Under the pieces are notes generated by a model. The model was not told where the DNA came from and made no database searches. It saw only the letters and a program-made list of their open reading frames with translations. Shown one piece after another: positions 13,201-22,698 of a stretch of DNA of 64,000 bases. A program made the position numbers and the translations under genes. Where the stretch lies: NCBI RefSeq assembly GCF_028372415.1, contig NC_092877.1, forward strand, positions 388,045,342 to 388,109,341, given 5' to 3'. The stretch's first letter is position 1, and each line of letters starts with the position of its first letter. The DNA comes from Notamacropus eugenii. Lineage: Eukaryota; Chordata; Mammalia; Diprotodontia; Macropodidae.

Positions 13201-16200
13201 GGAGTGGGGAGAACAGAGGGTAGCTCGGTTACGGAGTCCCCAGAGATCAGAGGCATTCACAGAATAAAGTCAACGAGCATTTATTAAGTGCCCACTATGT
13301 GCCAACCACCATGCAAAGCAGCGGGGATATAAAGAAAGGCAAAAACTAATCCTTAGCCTCAAGGAGATTTCAGTCTCATGAGGGAACCAAACTGCAAACC
13401 AACCACATATAAACAAGAAGGCCAAACAGAAAACTATGAACAGAGAGGAGACCCTGGAATGAAGAGGGCTTGGGGTTCCTGAATCAGGGTGTAGTCACTG
13501 GGGATAGGCTGTAAGAAGCCAGGAGGGGCAGGATGCAGCCTAGTTAGGAGGCAAATGCAGCATTTTGTGTTTGCTCTGGGAGGCCAGAGGGAGTTTACTG
13601 AGGATGGAGTGACGTGGTCAGACCAGGGCTTTAGGAAAATTCCTTTGGTGACTGAATGAAGGATGGGCTGGAAGCTGTAAGGCAGGCAGTTTCTCCCCTC
13701 AACAGTCACTGCAATGGTCCGGGTGTGAAGACAGAATCAGAGGAGGGGAGGGGGCAGATTGGAGAGATGTTATGAAGGTAGAGAGGACGGCATTTAGCAA
13801 CTATGGGGGCTGAGAGTGATCCAGCAGAGAGGAGCCCAAGATTTCAAGCCTGGGTGACTGGGAGAAAGGCACTTCTCTACACTGTCAATCCTGAAGTCAG
13901 GAAGAGAAGAGGGCATGGGAGAAAAATCAGGAGCTTGGCTCTGGAGGCATTGAGTCCGAGGTGGCTGTGAGACATCTAGTTCTTGCTGACCAAAGGGAGC
14001 GCAAATCCAGGCTTCACAGCTCTCTCTGATCTCTTGAAATACTCAGCTGGTCCTAAATGGCTCATCAGTGAGTAAACAAAAGAAGTCACCTTCCCCATGC
14101 TGACCTTCCTCACTGTTGCTTTTCTTGCTCCAAACATGTTTCTTCCACATTTGTTGGAGGCTTGAGCTCGCCTGTCACTGTCATACATAGAGGTGTGTCC
14201 TTGGCTGCTGGCAGTCTGGCCCCTTGGCCACCATCTGGGTATGCTCTTCTAAGGGGTGAGCTCCTCAGAGCTCCCTGGGCAGCCACATGGATATTGGAGA
14301 CACAGCCTACCTTTTTCATTGACATCTTTACCAATTTCATGGTTTTTAAGTAAAATGATTTCCAGTTTCATGGTTTCTAACGAGAATGATTCCCAGTCTC
14401 ATGGTTTCTAATTAGAATACTTACCCATTTCATTTCTGAGAGCACATTTTAGGAAAGATGTTAACCTACTAGAACCTGTCCTGAAGAGGGTGACCAGGCT
14501 AGGAAGTGGACACCAAACAGCCGGTGGTTCAGCAAATCTAGGCCCAGGTCTGGAGGTAGGAAGGCCCACGTTCAAATTTGACCTGAGATACTCCCTGGGC
14601 AAGTTCCTCTTTCCTCAATTTCCTCATCTGTGAAGTGGGGTAATATAGCACCTACTTCCCCGAGTTGTTGTGAAGACCAAATGAGACAGCCATTATAAAG
14701 TGTCTAGCACACAGCCTGGCATATAGTAGGCACTATATGAATAGTTATTATAGACAAATGTAAACTCTGACCATGCGCCCGACTCTGTCTGAGCTGCTTG
14801 GGCTACAGTCACAAAGGAAACAGTCCCCGCCCTTTTGCTCTATTGGCAGAGGAAACAATGTCACATAGATAAGATACACCAAGGTATTTAAAGTAACAAC
14901 TTTCCCAAGCGGGGAATGCTTTGCCAACTATTCGAGACATTGTAACTATCTTCAGATATTGTGATTGTTTGTCCTTCATCCTCAAAGAGGACCCTAGAAC
15001 CATGACTTCAGGGAGGTGAACTGGTCCTGACTGAGGGAGGGCTGTGCAAAGTCACGAGCCTTACTTTCTCCTCCGGAGCCATCTGGGTCCAGTAGCCAGA
15101 TCAGGATGGCTGGAGATGGCCTGGATGCAGTGAGAGACCTGGACCTTTCTAAGCTAAGGTCTTTAACAGGTCTCAGTTGTTGCTGCGTTCATCCTTTGTT
15201 GCCGAAGAAGACCATGACATCAGAAAAATGACATGACTTACACTTGACTTTGTTTTGAGTGAAGGAGGGCTGTGCAGGTCACCAGCCTCACTTCTCCTCC
15301 AGAGACATCTGGATCCAGTGACCAGATATTCATCAGGATGCCTGGACATGACCCAGAATGCACTGGGAGACCTTGGCCCCTTTAGGCCAAGGTCTATGCA
15401 GGAATTCACTTAGGGTGAGGTAAGGCCCATTCATTGAATAGGTCTGTTTAAGAAGTAGCCAGGGCATGGCCACTTTAATGAGGCAAAGAGAAGAAAGACA
15501 TCAGACTGGAGGGAAACCGCAATAGTTACTATTGATAATCACTCTGAAGCCAGGAGGGTCCAGAAGAGAGCTTTTAGGCAGGGGGCAGGGGCCTCAAGGT
15601 GTCTGAGCTTCACGGTGCAGTAGGTTTAAGGTTCAGGGAAGGTCTCAGTATGACTGAGGTAACACCCATTCAGTGATTAAGGCTAGGTAAGTAATGAAGC
15701 AAAAAATGGCCTCTTTTACCTCGTCAAAAAAATTCAGTTTGGAAAGGGAAGACTCAGGGTTTCTGGCCAAAACAGAAACAATTGCTATTTACATTCACTC
15801 TGAGGTAATTAGGGTCCAAATGATTACCAAGCAGGGCTTGCTCTGGGACCTTTTGTTGGCCAATCAAAGAGAGCCTGAGCTATTTGGGTTTAAGCCACAA
15901 AAGGTCTTTAAGAAAAAAAAATGTAGTTTGTAAACCCCAAGATATCTTGTGAGGTTTCAGCAATCAAAATCTACTTTCCTTTGGACAGAGCACTTGAAAG
16001 TGAGGGTATTATACCCTATGGGGACTGAGGGAAGAGAAGGCAGGCAGGCAGGCAGGCAGGCAGGAAGGAAGGAAGGAAGGAAGGAAGGAAGGAAGGAAGG
16101 AAGGAAGGAAGGAAGGAAGGAAGGAAGGAAGTGTTGACCTGAAAACTTGGTTAGAGAAAAGGCAACAGGCTAAATGCATACATTTTATGATTTAATTAAT

Positions 16201-17738
16201 TAATCATTTCCCCATAAAGACAACAGTTACATAGCGCTATGGAGCCAGGATCAGAACTGGCTGCTTAGTACAGAGATTGACTGTCTTAAGTACATTTTGC
16301 CATGAGGAAGGAGTTCTCTTAGATAAACACATTGCAAACAAAGTGGTGTCAGTTGGGTTTTATGACCCCAAGCTATGGGCATCTTCTTTCCGTAGCATGT
16401 CTCTGTGATTTAAGATAAGGAAAAAGTCCCATCACCCGGATAACAGATATCCTCTCCTAAACAGGCCTTTGAAGTTGTTTATCTTAACAGAATTTGACAA
16501 AAGCTGAAGTTACAACCCCAAGGTATTTGTGTTTTTCTCTTAACACTAGGATGCTAGAAGAAAAGTCTGATAAGGACGTCCCATTTGCCCATCAAAAGGC
16601 ATCCTCTAAGCAAAGGAGACTATTAGGTCCAGGCTCTGCTTAATTCAAACTTTGACTCTTATTAAAGTCTAACATTTATATTAAATATTATCAGAAGGAA
16701 GGAAGGAAGGAAGAAAGGAAGGAAGAAAGGAAGGAAGGAAGGAAGGAAGGAAGGAAGGAAGGAAGGAAGGAAGGAAGGAAGGAAGGAAAAAGAAAATATT
16801 ATAGAGTCATCATAAAAGGAAGATTCTGCTTGGCCACAGAAAGTAGAACCAGGAGCCTCCATGAGGGTGGGACTGAGGACAAGCTGCAGGGGCAAATGGG
16901 GACTGCAAACCCCCTAGTGCCCAAATAGGGTTAGCTTTTGGGGAGGCAATGGGCAGTTCCTCTCCCTTGGAAGGCTCCAGGCATAGGCCAGGTGTCCAAG
17001 GGTCCAAAGGGGTATTATAAAGGGGGTTTTCATTTAAATGTAAGTGGGGAACACAGTATGGCTCTAACCTTCCCCCCCACACACACACACAGATTCAATG
17101 AATTTTTGTCATCAGAATTCTACTTTTAGGGGCAGCCATTTGGAGCCATTCATCCTCCGAATCTTTTGACCCCTATTTTTCGAATGTGTAGGTTAGGGTT
17201 AGAATATTTCGAAGACAAAGCCAGGCATTCTGATTCAAATGTGATGCTCTGATGGTGTTTACCTGGGCTCTCTCCAGCCCTTCCCCAGTTTTCTTCCTTC
17301 TTGTGGACCATCCCATATCTTTGGTGATCCTTGGTGACTGGTGTCTCAGCAGGGGATTGGAGGCTGATATATTCTGGGGATCTCACCCTCAGCCTGTGAG
17401 GCCGAGGTCAAGCCTTTTTTAAAGGAGCCCTCACGTGTTCCTTTTGGGGTTTGGTGTGAGATGACCAAGTCCCTTGCCACAAATGATGGGATCCTCTCTC
17501 TTCCCTTCCAGTGTTCATCATGGCCTCAGGGCTCCTGGTCTACCCTTTAGGCCTCAGCTCAGCTTCCGTGAAGAACTCTTGTGCACATGCTGGTGTCTAC
17601 AATGCCGGAAGCTGCCAGATTGGCTGGGGCTACACACTGGCCATTGTGGGGGTCATGCTGTCAGGCTTCCTGCCCTTCTTTGCCAAGTATGCACCCAAAG
17701 AGCACATCTCGCCAAGCCCGATGCCAGCTATTTTATAG
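4415..17738 (+). CDS. LHFPL-family tetraspan membrane protein, last two coding exons (partial)
   Basis: Two exons join in phase: 4415-4553 (after 'tcctcacag', donor GTGAGT) and 17512-17738 (after 'cccttccag', ending in TAG). Together they encode about 121 residues. They hold a hydrophobic helix (VLLALSALLAVVSVFL), a second helix ending in the family signature GLLVYPLGL, an extracellular loop with paired cysteines (KNSCAHAGVYNAGSCQIGW), a last helix (YTLAIVGVMLSGFLPFF) and a short cytosolic tail ending PAIL. The YPLG...C...GxCxIGW pattern is typical of LHFPL proteins, four-helix membrane proteins; LHFPL5 is part of the hair-cell transduction complex. The loop most resembles the LHFPL7 (TMEM211), LHFPL2 and LHFPL6 group as I remember them, so I give no symbol. 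Helix 1 and the start codon must lie to the left, possibly off-window. The intron of about 13 kb is full of repeats. The gene is tail-to-tail with SPATA22. Confidence 0.88.
4850..4955 (+). repeat. Direct repeat, right copy, flanking the LHFPL-like exon
   Basis: This is the partner of the repeat at 3799-3925, about 1.06 kb away and on the same strand. It could be a dispersed repeat of unknown family or the edge of a local duplication. The exon between them is present only once. Confidence 0.8.
5790..6305 (-). repeat. Old L2 LINE fragments with a tRNA-type SINE between them
   Basis: 5790-5870 and about 6150-6305 read as reverse-strand L2 3'-end sequence ('agcatttatgaagcccctattgcatgc', then 'gagggcattccagacctgggcatgg'). 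Between them, about 5965-6130 is a SINE-like stretch with 'tggtaaaaggagaagg...aaatggtgaacc...ccaaatggggtca', a pattern common in marsupial tRNA-derived SINEs. All copies are diverged. They lie in the LHFPL-like intron. Confidence 0.6.
7136..7290 (+). repeat. Purine tract: GGAA-rich, poly-G, then (GA)n
   Basis: A polypurine stretch includes a G-run at about 7215-7226, followed by roughly 30 GA dinucleotides to 7290. Open frames here are low-complexity shadows. Confidence 0.95.
8380..8560. repeat. Short L2/MIR-like fragments
   Basis: 'tggcacatcataggagctttaaa...ttgttgagtgatgg' looks like a plus-strand LINE2/MIR 3' end. 'ctctgtgccaggcacc' just after looks like the opposite orientation. Nothing else is recognised in the LHFPL-like intron between 7300 and 9200, and no exon is seen there. 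Confidence 0.4.
9215..9350 (-). repeat. MIR/CORE-SINE-type fragment
   Basis: 'ctagagttggaaggggtcttattgg ... acagatgagaatacagaggcac' matches the common pattern of mammalian MIR-type elements. I see no genes or strong repeats in the rest of 9350-11250. Confidence 0.55.
11250..12731 (-). mobile_element. RTE-clade LINE, 5'-truncated, reverse-transcriptase part
   Basis: Read on the minus strand, an open frame of more than 320 codons (12731 to 11723) shows RTE reverse-transcriptase motifs. These are QCGFRKGRGIVD at the left edge, LVDLTKTFDTVSHEVLW (the motif with catalytic Asp), HGVKQGCVLAPMLFS, FLFADD (catalytic Asp pair), KFPYLGSVLS and KLKVYRAVVLTSLLYACET. The frame is then lost and the C-terminal part is scrambled by shifts, so the copy cannot be functional. 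The 3' end (about 11250-11300) reads 'ggacaacaaccaatta' followed by AT-rich repeats, and is shared with nearby SINEs. The 5' end is cut at 12731 against a CORE-SINE. RTE elements are widespread in marsupials. A 320-codon open stretch suggests moderate age. Confidence 0.92.
12735..12965 (-). repeat. MIR/CORE-SINE copy abutting the RTE LINE
   Basis: 'aagcactttatatatattg ... cattttacaaaagagaaactgaggcag ... gcctgggaacatgcagctagtagg ... ggatttgaactccggtcttc' is the reverse complement of a tRNA-headed CORE-SINE. It reads from the LINE-like tail on the left to the tRNA-like head on the right. It is well preserved. Confidence 0.85.
13258..13985 (-). repeat. L2 LINE 3' region, reverse orientation
   Basis: The left end 'gagcatttattaagtgcccactatgtgcc' is the reverse complement of the L2 3' end. 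Rightward it follows the usual L2 order ('gtcagaccagggctttaggaaaattc', 'ctgcaatggtccgggtgtgaag') into the degraded end of the reverse-transcriptase ORF. No host gene is present. Confidence 0.8.
14530..14760 (+). repeat. MIR-type SINE, nearly full length
   Basis: The order is a tRNA-like head ('gtctggaggtaggaaggcccacgttcaaat'), the core ('ctcaatttcctcatctgtgaagtggggtaat', 'gttgttgtgaagaccaaatgag') and an L2-like tail ('agcacacagcctggcatatagtaggc'). Confidence 0.85.
14960..15420 (-). repeat. Two RTE-tailed SINEs in direct tandem
   Basis: Units at about 14960-15175 and 15176-15420 each begin, on the plus strand, with a 'gttgt/gtttgt..ccttc...gaggacc' block. The RTE LINE at 11250-12731 also carries this block at its 3' end. 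Each then continues through 'ggagggctgtgca', 'tctcctcc.gag.catctgg.tccagt', 'ccagat' and 'gcactg/gcagtgagagacct'. A shared 3' end is how SINEs borrow a LINE's machinery. Both copies are in minus orientation. Confidence 0.75.
15420..15925. repeat. Two related units of about 250 bp, unknown family
   Basis: 15420-15655 and 15656-15925 are diverged copies of each other. Shared blocks are 'tgaggtaa..cccattca', 'a.caattg/caatagttactatt...cactctga' and 'agggtcca'. The first follows the second RTE-tailed SINE without a gap, so these may be an extension of that element. Confidence 0.5.
16034..16131 (+). repeat. (GGCA)n-(GGAA)n compound microsatellite
   Basis: About six GGCA units run into about eighteen GGAA units. 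It is flanked by AT-rich sequence with no gene. Confidence 0.97.
16140..16690. other. Gene-free intronic stretch between two GGAA arrays
   Basis: I see AT-rich unique-looking sequence with no exon, RNA gene or recognisable repeat. Confidence 0.4.
16694..16789 (+). repeat. (GGAA)n microsatellite, second array
   Basis: About 24 units, two of them GAAA variants, lie about 560 bp from the first array on the same strand. Confidence 0.97.
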
Positions 17739-18172
17739 CAGTTGTTATCAACAAATGGACATCTTATCTAAAGCAAAGGGGCAGAAGGTAGAGGAGGATC
17801 TTTTTTTTTTTTTTTTTTGCTTTATTGCTGAAACAAACAAATGCAATGGAAACAAGGGGGTCTGTTTGCCAGCACCCCAAGCTGTCCTGACCATCTTCTA
17901 TCTGCAGGGGGGCCTAAGTCTGGGGCTGCAGTAGAACTCCCAAGAATCCAAGGAGACCCTGTCCTTCCTCAGGCAGAGATCCCAGCCACAGGGGTCAGGC
18001 AAACCACACCCATCTAGCCTCAGAGGGTGGCATCTACCTCCCAGTTTCTTTTATGTCACAAACACGGTCAATCTTTTTTAAAAAAGTAATTCATTTTCAT
18101 TGGTGACTAGATATTAAATTCTTTTATAAACCCAGTTATGACTACCATCAGGGTGCTTTGTCATGTCTGAAG

Positions 18173-18178
18173 AATAAA
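18173..18178 (+). terminator. Poly(A) signal AATAAA of the LHFPL-like gene
   Basis: AATAAA lies about 435 bp after the stop codon at 17738. The 3' UTR would run to about 18195 and includes a T-run at 17801-17818. No earlier canonical signal is seen. Confidence 0.7.
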
Positions 18179-18728
18179 ATCTCTGGATAACTAAAAGGGA
18201 GGCCCCATGGGATATGCATGACTAGATAGAGGCAGGAAGGTCTTGGAAATACAGACTGATGGTCTAGAAAGGCCTGCCTGCTTTTCATTTCCCAGACCTT
18301 AGAAGCTTGGGAAACCTTAAAGGCCATCTGATCATCTTCTGCATGAGGACCTAGTGGCTACCCATGCCCAACAAGGGGAAGGGCCATGTCCAATCAAAGT
18401 CATCCAGAGAAGGCAGTGAGTAGCAAAGCAGGATTCGAGCCCAGGTCCACTGACTTCATGATCAAGGCTTCTATCGTTGTATCATGCTGTTTTCCAATTG
18501 GTTATTTTGAAATTTTCCTTAAAAAGACTTTGTAAATTATATCCCTAGGTTAAATATTGGCATTAAGTAGAAAAAAATGGAACAGCCAGAGATTTGACGG
18601 ATGACATGGAGATTTGCTTGGGATCAACGTGAAATGTTTTGGGACAAAAAAGGCTGCCATTTTCAATAGACAGGAGAGATCTTTCCACTAGTGTTAGAAC
18701 ACAGGCCTGCGCACATCTGTGCTGACTG

Positions 18729-18729
<1 letters not shown>

Positions 18730-18768
<39 letters not shown>
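18730..18768 (+). repeat. (GT)n microsatellite
   Basis: About 19 GT units. Confidence 0.97.
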
Positions 18769-18769
<1 letters not shown>

Positions 18770-19504
18770 ATGGCTACATTATCTAATCTCAAGAAATCAT
18801 TTTTGGGGGGGTCTCATCTTTGTATGGAATCACAGTGGTTTTTCTATTGCAGGAGAGTCCAACAACTACACCATTTGCCTTAACCAACAGAGGAATTGGG
18901 TTCCAAGCTTACTCCATTGCCACATCTCATTGGGGGAAAAAGATTTGTGGTCCCGTCTTCCTAGCAATTAGGACATGTACGCCAGTCTTCCTAGTAATTA
19001 ACAAAGAAGGACCTAGGATCTATTTTAATACTAACTACAAATCTCGTCCAGGGCATTTTCAAGATGGTGCATGTTGCCTGTGACTGGATCCATAAAATCC
19101 ATCATCACAGTTAACAATTTTTCTGAGTCCTGAACGGGTTCTTTGGTCATTATTTCTCTTGAAAAATATACTTGAAGGAAACTAGAGGAAATGTTAGGGA
19201 AGGAGAGGGACACTAAGCAGAGAAAAGCCTCCCTTGGGAACAGAGTGATAGTGGCGGATGCATTTTTACTAGTGGAGCTTCCTGACCCCTTCAGATTTCA
19301 AACTAAAGAAGACAGTTATTTTTAGCACCATTTTAAGGTATGTTCTCATGAACACCCAGGGGCATATTATTCATATGAAGTGACAGAAGTGAAGGGAAAT
19401 TATGCGGTGAAAGGGGGAAACATTCCGGGGTGTTTGCTGTGCTGCTCAGAGAAGGGCTGCGTCCCAGGAGTGAGGAGCAGGAAGTCTGCAGAGAGCTCGA
19501 CGCA

Positions 19505-19620
19505 CAAATGCACACACATGCACACATACACACATATATACACACACACAATGCACATGTCCACACACACGCACAGGTGCCCACATACGCATACAAGCAC
19601 ACACACATGCACTCCCACAT
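19505..19620 (+). repeat. CA-rich degenerate microsatellite
   Basis: Interrupted CA/CACACG/CATA repeats. Histidine/threonine-rich frames here are artefacts. Confidence 0.9.
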
Positions 19621-20814
19621 GTCCCATCTTTCTTCAGTTGCCCGGTCACAGCACATGACACATTCTGGGCTCTTGTTTTAAGAGTTGCTGAATGATGTGA
19701 TTAGGAACCCAAAAGTTGGGGAACAGGCAAGAAGAAGGGGGAGTAATGACAGATGTCAGGTTATTTCCCTTGTGCCTTGTTAGGAAAGAGAACTTTGTTT
19801 TCTCAAGCCACCCAGTCCAGAAAAACAAAGGTGACATTTGGGGATCTCATTCAGAAGGCAGCTCCTCTTTCTGCAGATCTAGAGCAGTTGAGAATCTGCC
19901 CCTGCTCTTAGAAAGGACAAGAGAGAAACACACTTTGATTCCCTAACCGGTTTGTGCCTTTCCAGTAGAACCTATTCATTCCTGTTTTCAAAAGTGACAA
20001 AACCATCCTCAGCCACTGAGAATGGTGGATGGAGACCAGCTGACGCCCCAGCATCCTGTGTGATTCCTCCTCAGAGCAAGCAAAGTGCAGCGTTTACATT
20101 GGTTTCCTCATGTCTGGTCGGGAAAAGTGATTTATTAGCACAAAATTCGCTGTCGTGCTGACATAAGAAATCCCGAAGCCGGTAACCTTCCCTTTCCTAA
20201 GGATCACTCGTGTAGATTGCTCCATAATTACAAGTGCGCTTCTCTAGAGCGTTCACGTACCCAACGACTTCTCACACATAACGTACGAAATCTCAGTTTT
20301 CCAAAATGTAAAGTCAACTTGCATATTTCCATCTTGGAATATTTTTGCATTTCCAAAATTAATGCTGTAACGTATCTAACTCAATTTTTCAAAGAAAACG
20401 CTCTTAATTTAAATAACCACCATGTTTATTAATGCTGATAAATCACTTTTTAACGAATCATATTTGTAAGTTGAATTGCATCAACTGTTTCTTTTTATTA
20501 TTATTTTTTAAACATGAAACTTAAATTGGAGTTGTTTTTTCTAAATTAAACATCGTTCCAAGTGTAACTAGATGATGTTCTGTCTGTGCTGTCTGTACTG
20601 TCAGCATGAACTCGATGGCCACTTGGGAATGAGGACACTTTTCTATGCTTGTTGAATGAATATTTCAGGTGTTCTTCCAGCAGCCGACACTGTAAAATAA
20701 AACGTCACCTTGCTCACTTTCGTCGCGTTTCTCTGCTTGGCTTTCCATCTCCTTCAATGTCTTCTTGGGAGAATTGGACAGAAATGTAGGAGCGTTTCCA
20801 GAGCACGCTGAGGT

Positions 20815-21330
20815 TGGCGAAGTTTTACAATTATTATCTCCTTTGACCCCCACAACAACCCAGGGAGATAGATAGTATGGTGACCCCATTTTATACTTGA
20901 GGAAACTTGAGTCAAATATAGGGGATGTGACTTGCCCAGGGGCCCGCGGCTAGGAAGTCTCTGAGGCTACATTTGAACTCAGGTCTTTGTGATTCTGGGA
21001 CCAGAGCACTGTCGTGCCTCCTAATGGCCCCACCAGGATAGTCTGGGCTCCAAACTGAATGAAGAATTGGTCCAGGGTGGTTTCCAGAGGAACATAATTA
21101 TAACTAACATTCATATAAATTTTATAGTTCACACATGCTATACGCATCATTTCATTTAATCCTTATCAACCCTGTGGAATGAATGCTATAGATATGGGAC
21201 CCATCTTCTAACTGAGGAAACTGAGACACAGGGAGTTTCGATGACCTGCCTGTGGCCACCCAGCAAACGTGTGAGGTGCGCTTTGAGCTCGGGCTTCTCT
21301 GGCCTCACTATGATACTATGGTATTATGGC
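20815..21330 (-). repeat. Two CORE-SINE copies, reverse orientation
   Basis: 20815-21025 ('ccattttatacttgaggaaac ... tttgaactcaggtctttg') and 21095-21330 ('cttctaactgaggaaactgagacac ... tttgagctcgggcttctct') are independent copies of the element seen at 12735-12965. Confidence 0.8.
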
Positions 21331-22109
21331 TGCTACCTGGATGTCCTCTAGAAAGACCAAGGGGGTGCCCAGAACCTCTCAGAGGTAGTTAGTCGTGGAA
21401 AGCAGGAAATGATCTCCAATCTGTAATTACAACCTAGGACTTGGGTAATCAGGGCCACTGTGTGCGGGGGGGAGGGGAGGTGCAGGCCCTTAGCAGAAGT
21501 GGTGCTGACAAGCTGGTGGTGGTGGTGGTGATGAGGATGACGAGTCATCATTGGCACCACCACCACCCACCCACCACGTGCTGTGCTTCAGATACAAGAG
21601 GAGGCCAAAGCCAGTACCCACTCTCTGGGAGCGTCAGAGGAGATGGAATGCACCCCTCAAGGGAGGTCTGGAGAAGCATGATCCCTCCTGGGTTGTCAGA
21701 TGCTAGGCTAAGGTTGTCACACTGACCTGAGATTCTGCCCTGGCTTAGCTAAGTGTGCCCCATGTCAGCCTACCTCCACCCTCTGCTTTAGATAGGATCT
21801 TACATGGGCGGGAGGTCTATGCCACTGGTTGACGGGCAGACCCTTATGCTCCAACCCTTGACTCTAGGAGAGGACCTTGGGGTGTTCTTAGACTACTGGT
21901 GGTAGCAGGTGTGCTGTGTCACTGCCAAGTGGGTACCTGTGTTTAAAATGGGCCAACGTCAAACAAAGGATGAAACAGAGAACCAGATGCTTGTCAAAAG
22001 TGTTTGCCTCCACTTTGATGGAGGATGTCCTGGTCAGGGTTCAAATAGGATTCCCTAGACAAGGTTCTTAGGTTCGTAACTTGGCATCCATAAACTGAAG
22101 TGTATAGAA

Positions 22110-22110
<1 letters not shown>

Positions 22111-22142
<32 letters not shown>

Positions 22143-22183
22143 CATCCTACACACACACACACACACGTGCGCGTGTAGGATGG
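22111..22183. repeat. (GT)n/(AC)n inverted repeat able to form a hairpin
   Basis: About 13 GT units are followed, after a short spacer, by about 11 AC units on the same strand. An outer pair 'catcctacac' (22143-22152) and 'gtgtaggatg' (22174-22183) is a perfect inverted repeat. Confidence 0.9.
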
Positions 22184-22550
22184 ATGTGAGGACACAGAGC
22201 TGTACCACAGAGGACCTCTTCTCACCACCACCCTGGGAATCAAGAGAGAGCAAGATGGTAAAAGCAGCTCAGGTGACTTGGATGCCTTGCTCTCTCAGCA
22301 AAGGTTCCCGATCCCGGGGCCAAGGCTCCTGGCCAGTCTCCACGCAGGGCCCAGGCCCTTCTCTGGGACCATTGCTGACTCCAACAAGAGACATGGGATG
22401 GAACAAAGGCCTCAGGGGCATTGGGTCAACTCTTAACAGGATGAATGGGAGAATACAGACAAGAATCACACAGGCTGAGGTGTGGACGTGTGACTGACTG
22501 TTCCATTGACCACACTAAGGATGTCACGGAAATGCTGAAACTAAACTCAC

Positions 22551-22556
22551 TTTATT
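22551..22556 (-). terminator. SPATA22: Poly(A) signal of SPATA22
   Basis: TTTATT on the plus strand (AATAAA on the gene strand) lies about 145 bp past the stop codon, giving a short 3' UTR ending near 22535. Confidence 0.75.
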
Positions 22557-22698
22557 TACAAAAGATGACAGAATTATAAACAGGCTAACCTGATCTAAAC
22601 CTACCTATGTAATAAATAACAGAAAAACTGAGAAATCCAACCTCCAACTACCATAGAGGCACTTAACGAGCCATTCAGGGATCTGCAGGCTTGTCTGC

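Larger units (their letters stand above)
18200..22534. other. Intergenic interval between convergent LHFPL-like gene and SPATA22
   Basis: It holds a MIR-type fragment (18290-18490), GT and CA microsatellites (18730-18768, 19505-19620), two CORE-SINEs (20815-21330) and a GT/AC hairpin (22111-22183). 20160-20660 is AT-rich, contains several CpGs and matches no repeat I recognise. No exon or RNA gene is seen. Confidence 0.6.

Noticed and set aside
18820-19083. 87-codon plus-strand frame after an acceptor-like site
   Set aside because: It lies beyond the LHFPL-like poly(A) signal, has no known domain and no partner exon.
19380-19681. Histidine/threonine- and cysteine/valine-rich frames
   Set aside because: They are translations of the CA/GT microsatellite.
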